From Ramlibacter aquaticus (GTDB taxonomy: Bacteria; Pseudomonadota; Gammaproteobacteria; Burkholderiales; Burkholderiaceae_C): a DNA stretch of 44,246 nucleotides. A model generated the notes under the pieces. That model saw only the letters and a list, made by a program, of their open reading frames with translations, ran no database searches and was not told the DNA's origin. How positions within the stretch are numbered: the first letter of the stretch is position 1; every line of letters begins with the position of its first letter. Below, piece after piece: positions 24,006-34,519 of the stretch. The stretch covers positions 1 through 44,246 of the forward strand of contig NZ_JADDOJ010000032.1 of assembly GCF_015159745.1 (NCBI RefSeq), in the 5' to 3' direction. The translations under genes were made by a program, and so were the position numbers.

Positions 24006-25301
24006 CTACATCCGCGAGGGCATCCAGGTGGCGAGCTGCGGGAAGAACCACAGCAGCAGCACCATGCCGCACATGAGGAAGAAGAAGGGCAGGGTGACGC
24101 GCGCGATCCAGGTGATCTCCTTGCCCGTCATGCCCTGCAGCACGAAGAGGTTGAAGCCCACCGGCGGCGTGATCTGCGCCATCTCCACCACGATGACGAT
24201 GAAGATGCCGAACCACACCAGGTCGATGTGGGCGGCCTGCACCGTGGGCAGGATGACGCCCATGGTCAGCACCACCATGGAGATGCCGTCCAGGAAGCAG
24301 CCCAGGATGATGTAGAACACGGCCAGCGCCAGGATCAGCATGAAGGGCGACAGGCCCAGCTCGGTGACGAACTCGGCCAGGTGGCGCGGCAGCCCGATGT
24401 AGCCCATGGCCAGCGTCAGGAACTGCGCCCCGGCCAGGATCAGCGCGATCATGCAGTACAGGCGCGTGGCGCCCAGCAGCGAATCGCGGAAGGTCGCCCA
24501 GTTCAGCGAGCGCTGCACGCCCGACAGGATCAGCGAGCCGGCCACGCCCACGGCGGCGGCCTCGGTCGCGGTGGCGAAGCCGGAGTAGATCGAGCCCAGC
24601 ACCGCGCCGATCAGCAGCACCACCGGGATCAGGTGGCGCGACTCGAACAGCTTCTCGCGCAGCGTCATCGCGGCATCGGGCGGCGGCACGCGGTCGCGGT
24701 TCATCGTCGCCCACACCGCCAGGTAGCCCGAGAACAGCGACGCCAGCACGATGCCGGGAAGGATGCCGGCGACGAAGAGGCGGGCGATGGACACGTCGGC
24801 CGTCACGCCGTAGACGATCATGATGATGGACGGCGGGATCAGCAGGCCCAGCGTGCCGGCGCCGGCGAGCGAGCCGATGGTGATGTCCTCCGGGTAGCCG
24901 CGCCGGGCCAATTCGGGCAGCGTCATCTTGCCGATGGTGGCGCAGGTGGCGGCCGAGGAGCCGGACACCGCCGCGAAGATGGTGCAGCCGATCACGTTGG
25001 TGTGCAGCAGCCGGCCGGGCAGGCGGTTCACCCAGGGGGCGAGCCCGCGGAACATGCTCTCGGACAGCTTGGTGCGGAACAGGATCTCGCCCATCCACAC
25101 GAACAGGGGCAGGGCGGTGAGCGTCCAGCTGGAGGCCGCGCCCCAGACCGTGATCGCCATCGCATCGCCGGCCGGCCGCGAGGAGAACATCTGCATGCCG
25201 ATCCAGGCCACGCCGGCCAGGGTGAGGCCGATCCACACGCCGCTGCCCAGCAGGGCGAACAGCACGACCATGAGCAGGCTGGTGATGGCGACGTCACTCA
25301 T
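24006..25301 (-). CDS. dctM: TRAP transporter large permease (DctM)
   Basis: A 431-residue inner-membrane protein with about 12 helices, the size of an unfused DctM. Conserved phrases include the N-terminal LLMVVLFALLGSGVWIGLTL, GRLLHTNVIGCTIFAAVSGSSAATCATI and LIPPSIIMIVYG. It forms the transport channel with DctQ using an ion gradient. The ATG at 25301 lies inside the end of the small permease gene (8-bp overlap), so it is translated with it. Gene order on the minus strand is binding protein, small permease, large permease, a complete TRAP system. Symbol by family; the substrate is inferred below to be 5-oxoproline. Confidence 0.93.
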   Translation of the reverse strand: MSDVAITSLLMVVLFALLGSGVWIGLTLAGVAWIGMQMFSSRPAGDAMAITVWGAASSWTLTALPLFVWMGEILFRTKLSESMFRGLAPWVNRLPGRLLHTNVIGCTIFAAVSGSSAATCATIGKMTLPELARRGYPEDITIGSLAGAGTLGLLIPPSIIMIVYGVTADVSIARLFVAGILPGIVLASLFSGYLAVWATMNRDRVPPPDAAMTLREKLFESRHLIPVVLLIGAVLGSIYSGFATATEAAAVGVAGSLILSGVQRSLNWATFRDSLLGATRLYCMIALILAGAQFLTLAMGYIGLPRHLAEFVTELGLSPFMLILALAVFYIILGCFLDGISMVVLTMGVILPTVQAAHIDLVWFGIFIVIVVEMAQITPPVGFNLFVLQGMTGKEITWIARVTLPFFFLMCGMVLLLWFFPQLATWMPSRM

Positions 25302-25803
25302 TGTGCAGGGCCTCTTCGCTTTCCTTGACCACGCGCCGGCCGGTGAACTCCAGCCACCATTCGTCCATGAAGGCGATGAGCAGCACCACCGCGCCCAGGG
25401 CCATGCCCAGCTGCGGCAGCCACAGGGGCGTGGCGTCGTTGCCGGTGGAGATGTCGTTGATGACGTGCGACTGCCAGGCCAGGCGCACCGCGTAGAAGGC
25501 GAAGAGCAGCGCCAGCAGCGTCGCCGCCGAGAGCGCCCACATCTCCAGCGCATGGCGCGCTCGCCCCTGCAGGCGCCCCAGCACCAGCGTCACGCGGATG
25601 TGCTCGTTGTGCTTGAGCGTGTGCGCCAGCGCCAGGAAACCGGCGCAGGCCATGCTGTAGCCCGCGTAGGCGTCCGTGCCCTGGAAGTTGATGCCCAGCT
25701 GGCGGGTGACGATGGAAGCCAGCACCATGGCCAGCACGCCGATCATCGCGATCGCGGCCAGCCAGGCGCAGGCGTCATACAGGAAGTCGAGCGCTCTTCT
25801 CAT
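25294..25803 (-). CDS. dctQ: TRAP transporter small permease (DctQ)
   Basis: A 169-residue membrane protein with four helices, the usual DctQ size. The start [20 protein letters not shown] and the region [20 protein letters not shown] are typical; a charged segment near HNEHIRV links helices two and three. It stabilises the large permease DctM and helps it receive substrate from the binding protein. Its stop overlaps the dctM start by 8 bp and it begins 64 bp after the binding-protein gene. The tail ends with a charged, short cytoplasmic stretch. Confidence 0.9.
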   Translation of the reverse strand: MRRALDFLYDACAWLAAIAMIGVLAMVLASIVTRQLGINFQGTDAYAGYSMACAGFLALAHTLKHNEHIRVTLVLGRLQGRARHALEMWALSAATLLALLFAFYAVRLAWQSHVINDISTGNDATPLWLPQLGMALGAVVLLIAFMDEWWLEFTGRRVVKESEEALHNE

Positions 25804-25867
25804 TCCGTGCCGCCGGCGCAGGGCGCCGGCGTCCCCTCTCGGTGTCAGGTGCGTGTCGTGGTGCCGC

Positions 25868-26839
25868 TCAGGGCTTCATGTAGGCGTCGATCAGCTGCTT
25901 GCCCTCGGGGCCGGCCTTCTCCAGCCATTCCTTGAGCATCGTGTCGCCCACCTTCTTCAGGTCGGCCTTGAGCTGCGCGGGCGGCGCGACGATCTCCATG
26001 CCGTTCTGCTTGAGCAGGCCGATGGTGCGGGCGTTCTCGGCCTTGGAGGCGGCCCAGCCGCGCGTCTCGGCCTCGGCGGCAGCCTTCAGCAGGGCATCCT
26101 GCGTGGGCTTGTCCAGGGCATTGAAGGCGGCCTTGTTCACGATCACGGCGTTCTTGGGCAGCCAGGCCTGGGTGTCGTACCACTTCTTCAGATGCTCGTA
26201 GGTCTTGGTGTCGTAGCCGGTGGAGCCGGAGGACATGTAGGAGTCGACCACGCCGGTGGCCAGCGCCTGCGACAGCTCGGCCGCCTGCACCGTGACGGGC
26301 TGCGCGCCCACCAGCTCGGCGATGCGCGCGGTGGCGGGGCTGTAGGCGCGCCACTTCAGGCCCTTCATGTCGGCCGCGCTGTTGAGCGTGCGGTTGGTGT
26401 AGATGCCCTGGGGCGGCCAGGCCACGGCGTAGAGCAGCATCATGCCCTGCTCGCCCAGCTTCTTGTCCAGGAACGGCTTCTGCGCCTTGTACAGCTTCAT
26501 GGACGCTTCGTAGCTGTCGGCCAGGAAGGGGATGCCGTCAGCGCCGTACAGCTGCCACTCGTTCTGGAAGTTCACGAGCAGGATCTCGCCGATCTGGGCC
26601 TGGCCCTGTTGCACCGCGCGCTTGATCTCGGGCGCCTTGTACAGCGAGGCGTTGGGGTGCACCGTGATCTTCAGCTTGCCGCCCGTGGCCTTGTCCACCT
26701 CGCCGGCGAAGTGCATGAGGTTCTCGGTGTGGAAGTTGCTCGCCGGGTAGGCGGCGGGCAGGTCCCATTTGGCTTGGGCGAATGCACCGGCGCTGCCCAG
26801 GGCAAGTGCGGCGGCGAGCAAGGCATGTCTGCGATTCAT
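25868..26839 (-). CDS. dctP: TRAP transporter substrate-binding protein (DctP)
   Basis: A 323-residue periplasmic protein with a cleavable signal peptide ([21 protein letters not shown], about residue 21). The mature part starts [18 protein letters not shown] and contains the DctP pattern with [22 protein letters not shown], in which an Arg is expected to bind a carboxylate. GGAGAG lies just upstream of the ATG at 26839. It is divergent from the 5-oxoprolinase gene with 135 bp between, making 5-oxoproline (pyroglutamate) a good candidate ligand. That is a context inference; the sequence does not prove it. It is unlike the TakP-like orphan at 13780, and probably not a recent duplicate. Confidence 0.9.
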   Translation of the reverse strand: MNRRHALLAAALALGSAGAFAQAKWDLPAAYPASNFHTENLMHFAGEVDKATGGKLKITVHPNASLYKAPEIKRAVQQGQAQIGEILLVNFQNEWQLYGADGIPFLADSYEASMKLYKAQKPFLDKKLGEQGMMLLYAVAWPPQGIYTNRTLNSAADMKGLKWRAYSPATARIAELVGAQPVTVQAAELSQALATGVVDSYMSSGSTGYDTKTYEHLKKWYDTQAWLPKNAVIVNKAAFNALDKPTQDALLKAAAEAETRGWAASKAENARTIGLLKQNGMEIVAPPAQLKADLKKVGDTMLKEWLEKAGPEGKQLIDAYMKP

Positions 26840-26974
26840 GGGCTCTCCAGGAAGACGGACGTGGGGATCGAAGTGGAAGCGGACAGCATACGGGCAATTG
26901 CCGTGCCAGCTTCCTTGGGATTTCCCCCTGCCCGCGCGCATGGCAACATCGCAGGCATTCTGGCGAGAGCAGCG

Positions 26975-29900
26975 ATGACCCAACGAGACACCTGGCAGTT
27001 CTGGATCGACCGTGGCGGCACCTTCACCGACGTCGTGGGCCGGCGGCCCGACGGCAGCCTGGTGACCCACAAGCTGCTGTCCGAGAACCCGGGGCGCTAC
27101 CGGGATGCGGCGGTGGCCGGCATCCGCCACCTGCTGGGCCTGGCCGAGGGCGAGCCGGTGACGCCCCAGCGGGTGGAGTGCGTCAAGATGGGCACCACCG
27201 TGGCCACCAACGCGCTGCTGGAGCGCAAGGGCGAGCCCACGCTGCTGGTCACCACGCGGGGCTTCCGCGACGCGCTGCGCATCGCCTACCAGAACCGCCC
27301 GCGCCTGTTCGACCGCCATGTGCTGCTGCCCGAGCTGCTCTACAGCCGCGTGGTCGAGGCGCAGGAGCGCCTGTCGGCCCAGGGCGAGGTGCTGCAGGCG
27401 CTGGACGAGGACGCGCTGCGGCGCGAACTGGTGCACGCCCATGCCCAGGGCCTGCGCAGCGCGGCCATCGTCTTCATGCACGGCTACCGCTTCACCGCGC
27501 ACGAGGCGGCCGCGGCGCGCATCGCTCGGGAGGTCGGCTTCACGCAGGTCAGCACCTCGCACCAGACCAGCCCCATGATGAAGTTCGTCAGCCGCGGCGA
27601 CACCACGGTGGTGGATGCCTACCTCTCGCCCATCCTGCGCCGCTACGTGGAGCAGGTGGCGGCGGAGATGCCGGGCGTGCGCCTGTTCTTCATGCAGTCC
27701 TCGGGCGGCCTGGCCGACGCGCACGCCTTCCAGGGCAAGGACGCGATCCTCTCCGGCCCGGCGGGCGGCATCGTGGGCATGGCGCGCACCGCGCAGCTGG
27801 CCGGCCACGCCCGCGTGATCGGCTTCGACATGGGCGGCACCTCGACCGACGTCTCCCATTTCGCCGGCGAGTTCGAGCGCGAGTTCGAGACCCAGGTGGC
27901 GGGCGTGCGCATGCGCGCCCCCATGATGAGCATCCACACCGTGGCCGCGGGCGGCGGCTCCATCCTGGCCTTCGACGGTGCCCGCTTCCGCGTCGGCCCG
28001 CACAGCGCGGGTGCGAACCCCGGGCCGGCCTGCTACCGGCGCGGCGGCCCGCTCGCGGTGACGGACGCCAACGTGATGCTGGGCAAGATCCAGCCGCGCT
28101 GGTTCCCGCCGGTGTTCGGCCCGCAGGGCGACGAGCCGCTCAGCCACGAGGCCAGCGCCCTGAAGTTCGCCGAGCTGGCCGAACGCACGGGCCGCAGCCC
28201 CGAGGACGTGGCCGAGGGCTTCGTCGCCATCGCGGTGCAGCAGATGGCGAACGCGATCAAGAAGATCTCGGTGGCGCGTGGCTACGACGTCACCCGCTAC
28301 ACCCTGCAGTGCTTCGGCGGCGCCGGCGGCCAGCACGCCTGCCTGGTGGCCGACGCGCTGGGCATGGAGCGCGTGCTGGTGCATCCGCTGGCCGGCGTTC
28401 TGTCGGCCTACGGCATGGGGCTGGCCGACCAGAACGTCATCCGCGAGCAGGCTGTGGAACTGCCGCTGGCCGAAGCCTCGCTGGCGGCCGTGGAGGAGCG
28501 GCTGGATGCGCTGGCCAAAGCGGCGCGCGAGGAACTCGAGCGCCAGCAGGTCGCCCGTGGCGCGGCCACGGTGCACCGCCGCGTGCACGTGCGCTACCAG
28601 GGCAGCGATTCGGCCCTGGTCGTGCCCTTCGGCAGCCTGGCGGAGATCGTCGCCGGCTTCGAGTCGGCCTACCGGCAGCGCTTCGCCTTCCTCATGGCGG
28701 GCAAGGCCCTGGTGGTGGAGGCCGTCTCGGTGGAGGCCGTGGTCGCGGGCGATGCGCCGGCCGAGCCCGCGCAGGCCCTGCATCCGCCGCGCGAGCTGCC
28801 GCGCCGGGACACCGTGCGCATGTACTCGGGCGGCCGCTGGCACGAGGCCGCCCTGGTGGTGCGCGAGGACCTGCGGCCCGGCGACCGCATCCCGGGGCCG
28901 GCCATCATCGCCGAGCGCAACGCCACCACGGTGGTCGAGCCCGGCTGGGAGGCCGCGCTCACCGCGCTGGACCACCTGGAGCTCGCGCGGCGCGTGCCGC
29001 GCGAGGCTCGCTACGCGGCCGGCACCACGGTGGACCCGGTGCTGCTGGAGGTCTTCAACAACCTCTTCATGAACATCGCCGAGCAGATGGGCCTGCAGCT
29101 GCAGAACACCGCCTACTCGGTCAACATCAAGGAGCGGCTGGACTTCTCCTGCGCGCTCTTCGACGCCGAAGGCCACCTGATCGCCAACGCGCCGCACATG
29201 CCGGTGCACCTGGGCTCCATGGGCGAGAGCATCAAGACCGTGATCCGCGAGAACGCGGGCCGCATGGCGCCGGGTGACGTGTACGTGCTGAACGATCCCT
29301 ACCACGGCGGCACGCACCTGCCGGACGTCACCGTGATCACCCCGGTGTGGCTGGAAGGCGGCGGCGATGCGCCCCTCTTCTATGTCGGCTCGCGCGGCCA
29401 CCACGCCGACATCGGCGGCACCACGCCGGGCTCCATGCCGCCCTTCTCGACCCGCATCGAGGAGGAGGGCGTGCAGATCGACAACGTCAAGCTGGTCGAG
29501 CGCGGCGTGCTGCGCGAGCAGGAGATGCTGGCCCTGCTGGCCAGCGGCGAGTACCCCAGCCGCAACCCGCAGCAGAACCTGGCCGACCTGAAGGCCCAGA
29601 TCGCCGCCAACGAGAAGGGCGTTCAGGAGCTGCGCAAGATGGCGGCGCAGTTCGGCCTGGACGTGGTGCAGGCCTACATGCGCCACGTGCAGGACAACGC
29701 GGAGGAGTCGGTGCGGCGCGTGATCACGCGGCTGCGCGACGGCTTCTTCTCCCTGCCGCTGGACAACGGCGCGAAGATCCAGGTGGCGATCCGGGTCGAC
29801 GCCGGCGCGCGCAGCGCCGAGATCGACTTCACCGGCACCTCGCCCCAGCAGACCAACAACTTCAATGCGCCGCGCGCGGTCTGCATGGCCGCGGTGCTCT

Positions 29901-30562
29901 ACGTCTTCCGCACGCTGGTGGACGACGAGATCCCGCTGAACGCCGGCTGCCTCAAGCCGCTGAAGGTGATCATTCCCGAAGGCTGCATGCTCAACCCCAA
30001 CCCGCCGGCCTCGGTGGTGGCGGGCAACGTGGAGACCTCCATGTGCATCACCAACGCGCTCTTCGGCGCGCTGGGCGTGATGGCGTCCAGCCAGTGCACC
30101 ATGAACAACTTCACCTTCGGCAACGCGCGGCACCAGTACTACGAGACCATCGCGGGCGGCACCGGTGCCGGCGAGGGATTCGACGGGACCTCCGTGGTGC
30201 AGGCCCACATGACCAACTCCCGGCTGACCGACCCCGAGGTGCTGGAGTTCCGCTTCCCGGTCCGGCTGGAGAGCTACGAGATCCGGCGAGGCTCGGGCGG
30301 CTTCGGCCGCTGGAAGGGGGGCGACGGCGGGGTGCGCCGCGTGCGCTTCCTGGAGCCCATGACGGCCAGCATCCTGTCCAACGGCCGCCACCACGGGGCC
30401 TTCGGCATGGCCGGCGGCGAGCCGGGGCAGGTGGGGCTGAACCAGGTGCTGCGCGTGGACGGCCGGGTGGAAGCGCTGGACCACATCGGCAGCGCCGAGA
30501 TGGCCCCGGGCGACATCTTCGAGATCCACACGCCCGGCGGCGGGGGCTACGGCCGGGCCTGA
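26975..30562 (+). CDS. 5-oxoprolinase (ATP-hydrolysing), HyuA-HyuB fusion
   Basis: A 1195-residue cytoplasmic enzyme with HyuA-type domains in front (residues about 7-680) and a HyuB-type domain behind (about 685-1190). The front starts [20 protein letters not shown], the phosphate-binding motif of the actin-like ATPase fold, and has [12 protein letters not shown] later. The rear begins [21 protein letters not shown] and has [12 protein letters not shown]. Single-chain fusions of this length are the form of eukaryotic and many bacterial 5-oxoprolinases, which open 5-oxo-L-proline to glutamate with ATP; N-methylhydantoinases share the fold but are usually two genes. ATG 26975 is chosen by homology; the ribosome site is weak (GAGAG). 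A hairpin follows at 30610. Hydantoin-type substrates remain possible. Confidence 0.88.
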   Translation: MTQRDTWQFWIDRGGTFTDVVGRRPDGSLVTHKLLSENPGRYRDAAVAGIRHLLGLAEGEPVTPQRVECVKMGTTVATNALLERKGEPTLLVTTRGFRDALRIAYQNRPRLFDRHVLLPELLYSRVVEAQERLSAQGEVLQALDEDALRRELVHAHAQGLRSAAIVFMHGYRFTAHEAAAARIAREVGFTQVSTSHQTSPMMKFVSRGDTTVVDAYLSPILRRYVEQVAAEMPGVRLFFMQSSGGLADAHAFQGKDAILSGPAGGIVGMARTAQLAGHARVIGFDMGGTSTDVSHFAGEFEREFETQVAGVRMRAPMMSIHTVAAGGGSILAFDGARFRVGPHSAGANPGPACYRRGGPLAVTDANVMLGKIQPRWFPPVFGPQGDEPLSHEASALKFAELAERTGRSPEDVAEGFVAIAVQQMANAIKKISVARGYDVTRYTLQCFGGAGGQHACLVADALGMERVLVHPLAGVLSAYGMGLADQNVIREQAVELPLAEASLAAVEERLDALAKAAREELERQQVARGAATVHRRVHVRYQGSDSALVVPFGSLAEIVAGFESAYRQRFAFLMAGKALVVEAVSVEAVVAGDAPAEPAQALHPPRELPRRDTVRMYSGGRWHEAALVVREDLRPGDRIPGPAIIAERNATTVVEPGWEAALTALDHLELARRVPREARYAAGTTVDPVLLEVFNNLFMNIAEQMGLQLQNTAYSVNIKERLDFSCALFDAEGHLIANAPHMPVHLGSMGESIKTVIRENAGRMAPGDVYVLNDPYHGGTHLPDVTVITPVWLEGGGDAPLFYVGSRGHHADIGGTTPGSMPPFSTRIEEEGVQIDNVKLVERGVLREQEMLALLASGEYPSRNPQQNLADLKAQIAANEKGVQELRKMAAQFGLDVVQAYMRHVQDNAEESVRRVITRLRDGFFSLPLDNGAKIQVAIRVDAGARSAEIDFTGTSPQQTNNFNAPRAVCMAAVLYVFRTLVDDEIPLNAGCLKPLKVIIPEGCMLNPNPPASVVAGNVETSMCITNALFGALGVMASSQCTMNNFTFGNARHQYYETIAGGTGAGEGFDGTSVVQAHMTNSRLTDPEVLEFRFPVRLESYEIRRGSGGFGRWKGGDGGVRRVRFLEPMTASILSNGRHHGAFGMAGGEPGQVGLNQVLRVDGRVEALDHIGSAEMAPGDIFEIHTPGGGGYGRA

Positions 30563-30609
30563 GCGCGGCCTGCCCATCCGGCCTGCCCGCGCGCAGGCCG
30601 GGCCCATGA

Positions 30610-30636
30610 AAAACGGCCGCTTGACGCGGCCGTTTT
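30610..30636. terminator. Bidirectional intrinsic terminator
   Basis: AAAACGGCCGC (30610-30620) pairs perfectly with GCGGCCGTTTT (30626-30636) over the loop TTGAC. With A and T runs on either side it can end transcription from the 5-oxoprolinase gene on the plus strand and from comEA on the minus strand. Confidence 0.85.
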
Positions 30637-30661
30637 CGTATCTCCCGCAGGGGAGCGGCTT

Positions 30662-31195
30662 TTACTTCTTGCTGGCGCTGGCGGCGCTGGCCGCGGGCTT
30701 GGCGCTGTCGGCCTTGGCCTTGGCCTTCGCTTCGGCCTTGGCTTCCTTGTCGGCCTGCTTCTTCGCCTTCTTCTCTTCCTTGGCGGCGGCCTTCTCTTCC
30801 TTGGCCGTGGCCTTGGCGTCCTTGGACGCCGCCGGCGCGGCGGCCGTGGCGGCGGGCGCGGCCTTCTTCTCTTCCTTGGCCATGGCGGCCGGGGCTTCCT
30901 TCTTCGTGCTGGCCGCGGCCGGGGCGGCGCCCTTGAAGCTCGCGCCGTTCACGGTCAGGCCGTTCTCGGACAGCTTGGCGGCGCTCTTGTCGCCCACGCC
31001 CTTCACGCGGTTGATGAAGTCGTCCCAGTCCTTGAAGGGCGCGTTCTTGCGCTCTTCCACGATGCGGGTCGAGATGGCCGGGCCGATGCCCTTGACACTG
31101 TCGAGTTCGGCCGAGGTGGCCTTGTTCACGTCGACGGCCGCGAAAGCCACGGCGGCGTAGAGCATGACCATGAAGGCCAGCAGTTTCTTCAGCAT
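30662..31195 (-). CDS. ComEA-like HhH protein with Ala/Lys tail
   Basis: A 177-residue protein with a signal peptide (MLKKLLAFMVMLYAAVAFA), then a helix-hairpin-helix pair (about residues 20-85: VDVNKATSAELDSVKGIGPA, ISTRIVEERK, VKGVGDKSAAKLSENG). This is the ComEA/DUF655 module that binds DNA non-specifically; in transformable Gram-negatives ComEA ratchets incoming DNA in the periplasm. Unusually, about half of the protein (residues about 90-177) is a low-complexity tail of Ala, Lys and Glu (KEEKKAA, KAEAKAKAKAD), resembling histone H1-like tails. AAGGAGAG precedes ATG 31195. It is at the end of the minus-strand block after hldD and before a terminator. Competence function is not proven. Confidence 0.85.
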   Translation of the reverse strand: MLKKLLAFMVMLYAAVAFAAVDVNKATSAELDSVKGIGPAISTRIVEERKNAPFKDWDDFINRVKGVGDKSAAKLSENGLTVNGASFKGAAPAAASTKKEAPAAMAKEEKKAAPAATAAAPAASKDAKATAKEEKAAAKEEKKAKKQADKEAKAEAKAKAKADSAKPAASAASASKK

Positions 31196-31283
31196 GGAGT
31201 CTCTCCTTGGGTGGACGGGCGCCCCAGGGCGGGGCCTTTTCCTAACGGCTTCGGGCCGGAGCCGGTTGACCCGGCACCGCGGC

Positions 31284-32279
31284 TCAGCCCGCCAGGGTCT
31301 TCATGTAACGCGCGACACCGGTCGCGACGTCGGCGAAGGCATGGTCGCAGCCGGCCCGGCGCAGCGCGCTGAGGTCGGCCTGCGTGAAGCACTGGTACTT
31401 GCCGCGCAGCGCGTCGGGGAAGGGCACGTACTCGATCAGGCCCTGCGCGGCCGCGGCGGCGGCGTCCAGGGGCGTGGCCGGCTGGGCCAGCGCGTTGACC
31501 ACCGCCACCGCCACGTCATTGAAGGGCTGGGCGCGGCCGCTGCCGAGGTTGAAGATGCCGGAGCGGTCGGGGTGGTCGAAGAACCAGAGGTTGACCGCCA
31601 CCACGTCATCCACGAAGACGAAGTCGCGCATCTGCTGGCCGGCCGCGTAGCCGCCGTACTCGCCGAAGAGCTTCACCTTGCCGAGCTCGCGGAACTGGTG
31701 GAACTGGTGGAAGGCCACGCTGGCCATGCGGCCCTTGTGCTGCTCGCGCGGGCCGTACACGTTGAAGTAGCGGAAGCCCGCCACCTGGTGCTGCATGCGG
31801 CTGAAGTCCGCGCCGCACTCGCGGCGCATGCGCTGGTCGAACAGCAGCTTGGAGTAGCCGTACACGTTCAGCGGCGCCTCGAACTCGGGCGATTCGGTGA
31901 AGCTGGACGAGCCGCCGTAGGTGGCGGCCGAGGAGGCGTACAGCAGCCGGGCGCCGCGCTCCTGGCAGGCGCGGAACAGGCCGCAGGACAAGGTGTAGTT
32001 GTTGTCCATCATGTACTTGCCGTCGCTTTCCATGGTGTCGCTGCACGCGCCCTCGTGGAACACGGCCTCGACGCTGCCGAACGCGCCGTCGGCGAAGGCG
32101 TCGTAGAACAGGTCCATGTCGACGTAGTCGGCGATCTTCAGGTCGGCGAGGTTCCTGAACTTGTCGCCCTGCGTGAGGTCGTCCACGCAGATGATGTCGT
32201 CGATGCCGCGCGCGTTCAGGCCGCGCACGATGTTGCTGCCGATGAAGCCGGCGGCGCCGGTGACCACCACGCGCGTCAT
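31284..32279 (-). CDS. hldD: ADP-L-glycero-D-manno-heptose 6-epimerase
   Basis: A 331-residue enzyme of the short-chain dehydrogenase/extended fold. The NADP site is [13 protein letters not shown] (GxxGxxG) at residues 6-14, and the catalytic Tyr-x3-Lys is in YGYSKLLFD. It converts ADP-D-glycero-heptose to ADP-L-glycero-heptose, the donor for lipopolysaccharide inner core synthesis. Its ATG overlaps the hldE stop by four bases (ATGA), so they are translated together. The symbol rfaD is a synonym. Length is normal. Confidence 0.95.
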   Translation of the reverse strand: MTRVVVTGAAGFIGSNIVRGLNARGIDDIICVDDLTQGDKFRNLADLKIADYVDMDLFYDAFADGAFGSVEAVFHEGACSDTMESDGKYMMDNNYTLSCGLFRACQERGARLLYASSAATYGGSSSFTESPEFEAPLNVYGYSKLLFDQRMRRECGADFSRMQHQVAGFRYFNVYGPREQHKGRMASVAFHQFHQFRELGKVKLFGEYGGYAAGQQMRDFVFVDDVVAVNLWFFDHPDRSGIFNLGSGRAQPFNDVAVAVVNALAQPATPLDAAAAAAQGLIEYVPFPDALRGKYQCFTQADLSALRRAGCDHAFADVATGVARYMKTLAG

Positions 32280-33205
32280 GCGAACAGCTCCTCGTAGGAC
32301 ACGGTGGCGGTGCCGAACTTGCCGACCACGATGCCGCCGGCCTTGTTGGCCAGCGGGACCGCCTCGCGCAGGGGCATGCCCGCCGCGACCAGGGTGGCCA
32401 GCGTGGCGATCACGGTGTCGCCCGCGCCGGTGACGTCGAACACCTCGCGCGCCTGCGCGTCCACGTGCAGTTCGCCGTCGGCGTCGAACAGGCTCATGCC
32501 GTCCTCGCCCAGGGTGACCAGCAGGGCATCCAGGCGCAGCGATTCACGCAGGGCCTGGGCCTTGGCGCGCAGTTCGCCGGCGTCCTTCCAGGCGCCGGTG
32601 ACCTGTTGCAGCTCGGCGCGGTTGGGGGTGATCACGCTGGCGCCTGCATAGCGGGTGTAGTCCGAGCCCTTGGGGTCCACCAGCACCGGCCGGCCCTGGG
32701 CCCGCGCGGCGGCGATCATGCGCGGGATGTGGGCCAGGCCGCCCTTGCCGTAGTCGGAGAACAGCACGGCGTCGTGCGCGCCCAGCAGGCCGTCGAAGGC
32801 CTGGTTCTGCTGCGCCAGGGCTTCGTGGTCGGGCTCGTTCTCGAAATCCATGCGCAGCAGCTGCTGCTGGCGGCCGATCACGCGCAGCTTCACGGTGGTC
32901 TTGAGCCCCGGGTCGCGCTTGAGGTGGGCGGCGATCCCGGTCTCGTGCAGCAGCGCGTCCAGCCGCCGGCCGGCTTCGTCGTCCCCCACCACGCCCAGGA
33001 AGCTGGCCTTCGCGCCCAGCGTCACCACGTTGTAGGCCACGTTGGCCGCCGCGCCGATCCGCTCTTCCTCGCGCGTCACCTTCACCACCGGCACCGGTGC
33101 CTCCGGCGAGATCCGCTCCACCGAGCCATGCCAGTACCGGTCCAGCATGGCATCGCCCACCACGAGCACGCGCGCGCGGCCGAGCTCTTCCTTCGATATC
33201 TTCAT
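32276..33205 (-). CDS. hldA: Heptose-7-phosphate kinase (HldE kinase domain)
   Basis: A 309-residue PfkB/ribokinase-type enzyme. Conserved parts are [13 protein letters not shown], the substrate site [10 protein letters not shown], GGxGNVAxN-like [10 protein letters not shown] and, near the end, the anion-hole motif FDVTGAGDT with its catalytic Asp. It phosphorylates D-glycero-D-manno-heptose 7-phosphate at C1. The cytidylyl/adenylyltransferase half found in the bifunctional E. coli HldE is absent, so the adenylyltransferase must be encoded elsewhere, as in many betaproteobacteria (rfaE1/hldA type). It overlaps hldD by four bases and is separated from lapB by 180 bp containing a repeat. Confidence 0.93.
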   Translation of the reverse strand: MKISKEELGRARVLVVGDAMLDRYWHGSVERISPEAPVPVVKVTREEERIGAAANVAYNVVTLGAKASFLGVVGDDEAGRRLDALLHETGIAAHLKRDPGLKTTVKLRVIGRQQQLLRMDFENEPDHEALAQQNQAFDGLLGAHDAVLFSDYGKGGLAHIPRMIAAARAQGRPVLVDPKGSDYTRYAGASVITPNRAELQQVTGAWKDAGELRAKAQALRESLRLDALLVTLGEDGMSLFDADGELHVDAQAREVFDVTGAGDTVIATLATLVAAGMPLREAVPLANKAGGIVVGKFGTATVSYEELFA

Positions 33206-33308
33206 GGAACCAGACTGTAATCCACCGGGAAGACGCTTCCAACGCGGCGAGCCGCAGGCGAAGCCCCTTCCAGGCCGCCGCGGAACCGGCTGTGCCGGGC
33301 CGCCGGTG

Positions 33309-33353
33309 GCGCCCCCTTGAGGGGGAGGCGGCCGCAGGCCGCTTCGGGGGGCG
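33309..33353. repeat. Palindromic GC-rich dispersed-repeat-like element
   Basis: CCCCC-TTGA-GGGGG (33312-33325) and GCGGCC-GCA-GGCCGC (33328-33342) are two adjacent hairpins closed by CGCC before them and GGGGGGCGG after them, a cloverleaf-like shape. It sits in the 180 bp between lapB and hldE. Elements with a CCCCCTTGAGGGGG centre are familiar from intergenic spaces of Comamonadaceae; that is recollection, not a search. A further 6-bp hairpin, CTGAGC/GCTCAG (33375-33389), overlaps the lapB stop. Confidence 0.7.
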
Positions 33354-33385
33354 GCGCAAAGGGTCGATGAACTACTGAGCGAAGC

Positions 33386-34519
33386 TCAGAGTTCTTCGAC
33401 CCGCCGCGCCGGATAACTGTCCCATGCCTGGCACCCCGGGCACTGCCAGAAATGCTGCTTGGCCTCGAAGCCGCAGGCCGCGCAGCGGTAGCGCGTGAGC
33501 GGCTTGCAGGCGTGCTCCAGCGCGCCCTGGATCTGGCCGTGGAATTCCTGGTGCTCCAGGCGCTCGCCCGCCAGCCAGCGGGTGGCGGCGACCAGCGAGG
33601 TCTCGTTCTCCAGGTGGCGCACATACCAGTCGCGCGTGACCTCCGGGTCGCTCTCCAGCGAGGCCAGGGCCTCCAGCACGTCCAGCGAGCGGAACAACTC
33701 GTAGCCGGTGCCCAGGATCTCCTGGCCCTCGGCCACGCGCCCGGTGGCCTTGGCCGCATCGGCCAGGGAGCGTGCGATCAGCGGCAGGGCGGCGGGCACC
33801 TTCTGCGCCGCCCGCGCCAGGGTGCGCCAGGTGCCTTCGAAATCGCCCGCCGCCCACTGCAGGGCCGCCAGGTCGATGCGGGGCCGCGGGGCGTCCGGCG
33901 CGGCCTTCTTGGCCTGGCGCAGCAGCGGCTCGGCCTGGTCGGCGGGCAGCGTGGCGGCCTGCTCGCACAGGTAGTGCGCCTGGCGGCTGCCGAAATCGCC
34001 CTGGCCCAGCTCGTTCAGGCGGGCAGCGATCTCGGAGGCGCGCTTCCAGTCGCGGGTGCGCTCGTAGATGGCCAGCCGGGCCAGCAGGGCCTGGCCTTCG
34101 TAGGGCGTCTTGTCCAGCTTGCGCAGCGCGTCCTCGGCCCGGTCCAGCAGGCCGGCCTTGAGGAAGTCCAGGGCCAGCGCATGCTGGGCCCGGTGGCGCT
34201 CGGCCTTGGTCAGGTCGCCGCGCGAGAGCAGGTGCTCGTGCACGCGCACCGCGCGGTCGTACTCGCCGCGGCGGCGGAACAGGTTGCCCAGGGCGAAGTG
34301 CAGCTCCGAGGTGTCGGGGTCGCTCTTGACGGCCTCGATGAAGGCGTCGATGGCCTGGTCCTGCTGTTCGTTCAGCAGGAAATTCAGGCCCTTGAAGTAG
34401 GCCTTGGGGGCCTGCTTGTTGTCGATGCGCAACTGCCGCAGGTCCAGCCGGGAGGCCAGCCAGCCCAGCCCGAAGGCGATCGGCAGGCCCCAGAGGAGCC
34501 AGGTCAGGTCAAAGTCCAT
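33386..34519 (-). CDS. lapB: Lipopolysaccharide assembly protein LapB
   Basis: A 377-residue protein with an N-terminal membrane anchor (about residues 6-22), a chain of tetratricopeptide repeats and a C-terminal rubredoxin-like zinc knuckle with Cys346, Cys349, Cys360 and Cys363. In E. coli, LapB (YciM) binds FtsH and LpxC and controls the amount of LpxC, hence lipopolysaccharide synthesis. All four cysteines are present. ATG 34519 is inside lapA (11-bp overlap), so they are cotranslated. It lies between lapA and the heptose genes, in keeping with its role. Confidence 0.95.
   Translation of the reverse strand: MDFDLTWLLWGLPIAFGLGWLASRLDLRQLRIDNKQAPKAYFKGLNFLLNEQQDQAIDAFIEAVKSDPDTSELHFALGNLFRRRGEYDRAVRVHEHLLSRGDLTKAERHRAQHALALDFLKAGLLDRAEDALRKLDKTPYEGQALLARLAIYERTRDWKRASEIAARLNELGQGDFGSRQAHYLCEQAATLPADQAEPLLRQAKKAAPDAPRPRIDLAALQWAAGDFEGTWRTLARAAQKVPAALPLIARSLADAAKATGRVAEGQEILGTGYELFRSLDVLEALASLESDPEVTRDWYVRHLENETSLVAATRWLAGERLEHQEFHGQIQGALEHACKPLTRYRCAACGFEAKQHFWQCPGCQAWDSYPARRVEEL

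Noticed and set aside
25868..30607. Very long minus-strand open frame opposite the 5-oxoprolinase gene
   Set aside because: Only its end (to 26839) is a real gene, the TRAP binding protein; the rest is the complement of oxoprolinase codons.
33309..33353. Rho-independent terminator for lapB
   Set aside because: No T tract on the minus strand; looks like a dispersed repeat rather than a terminator.
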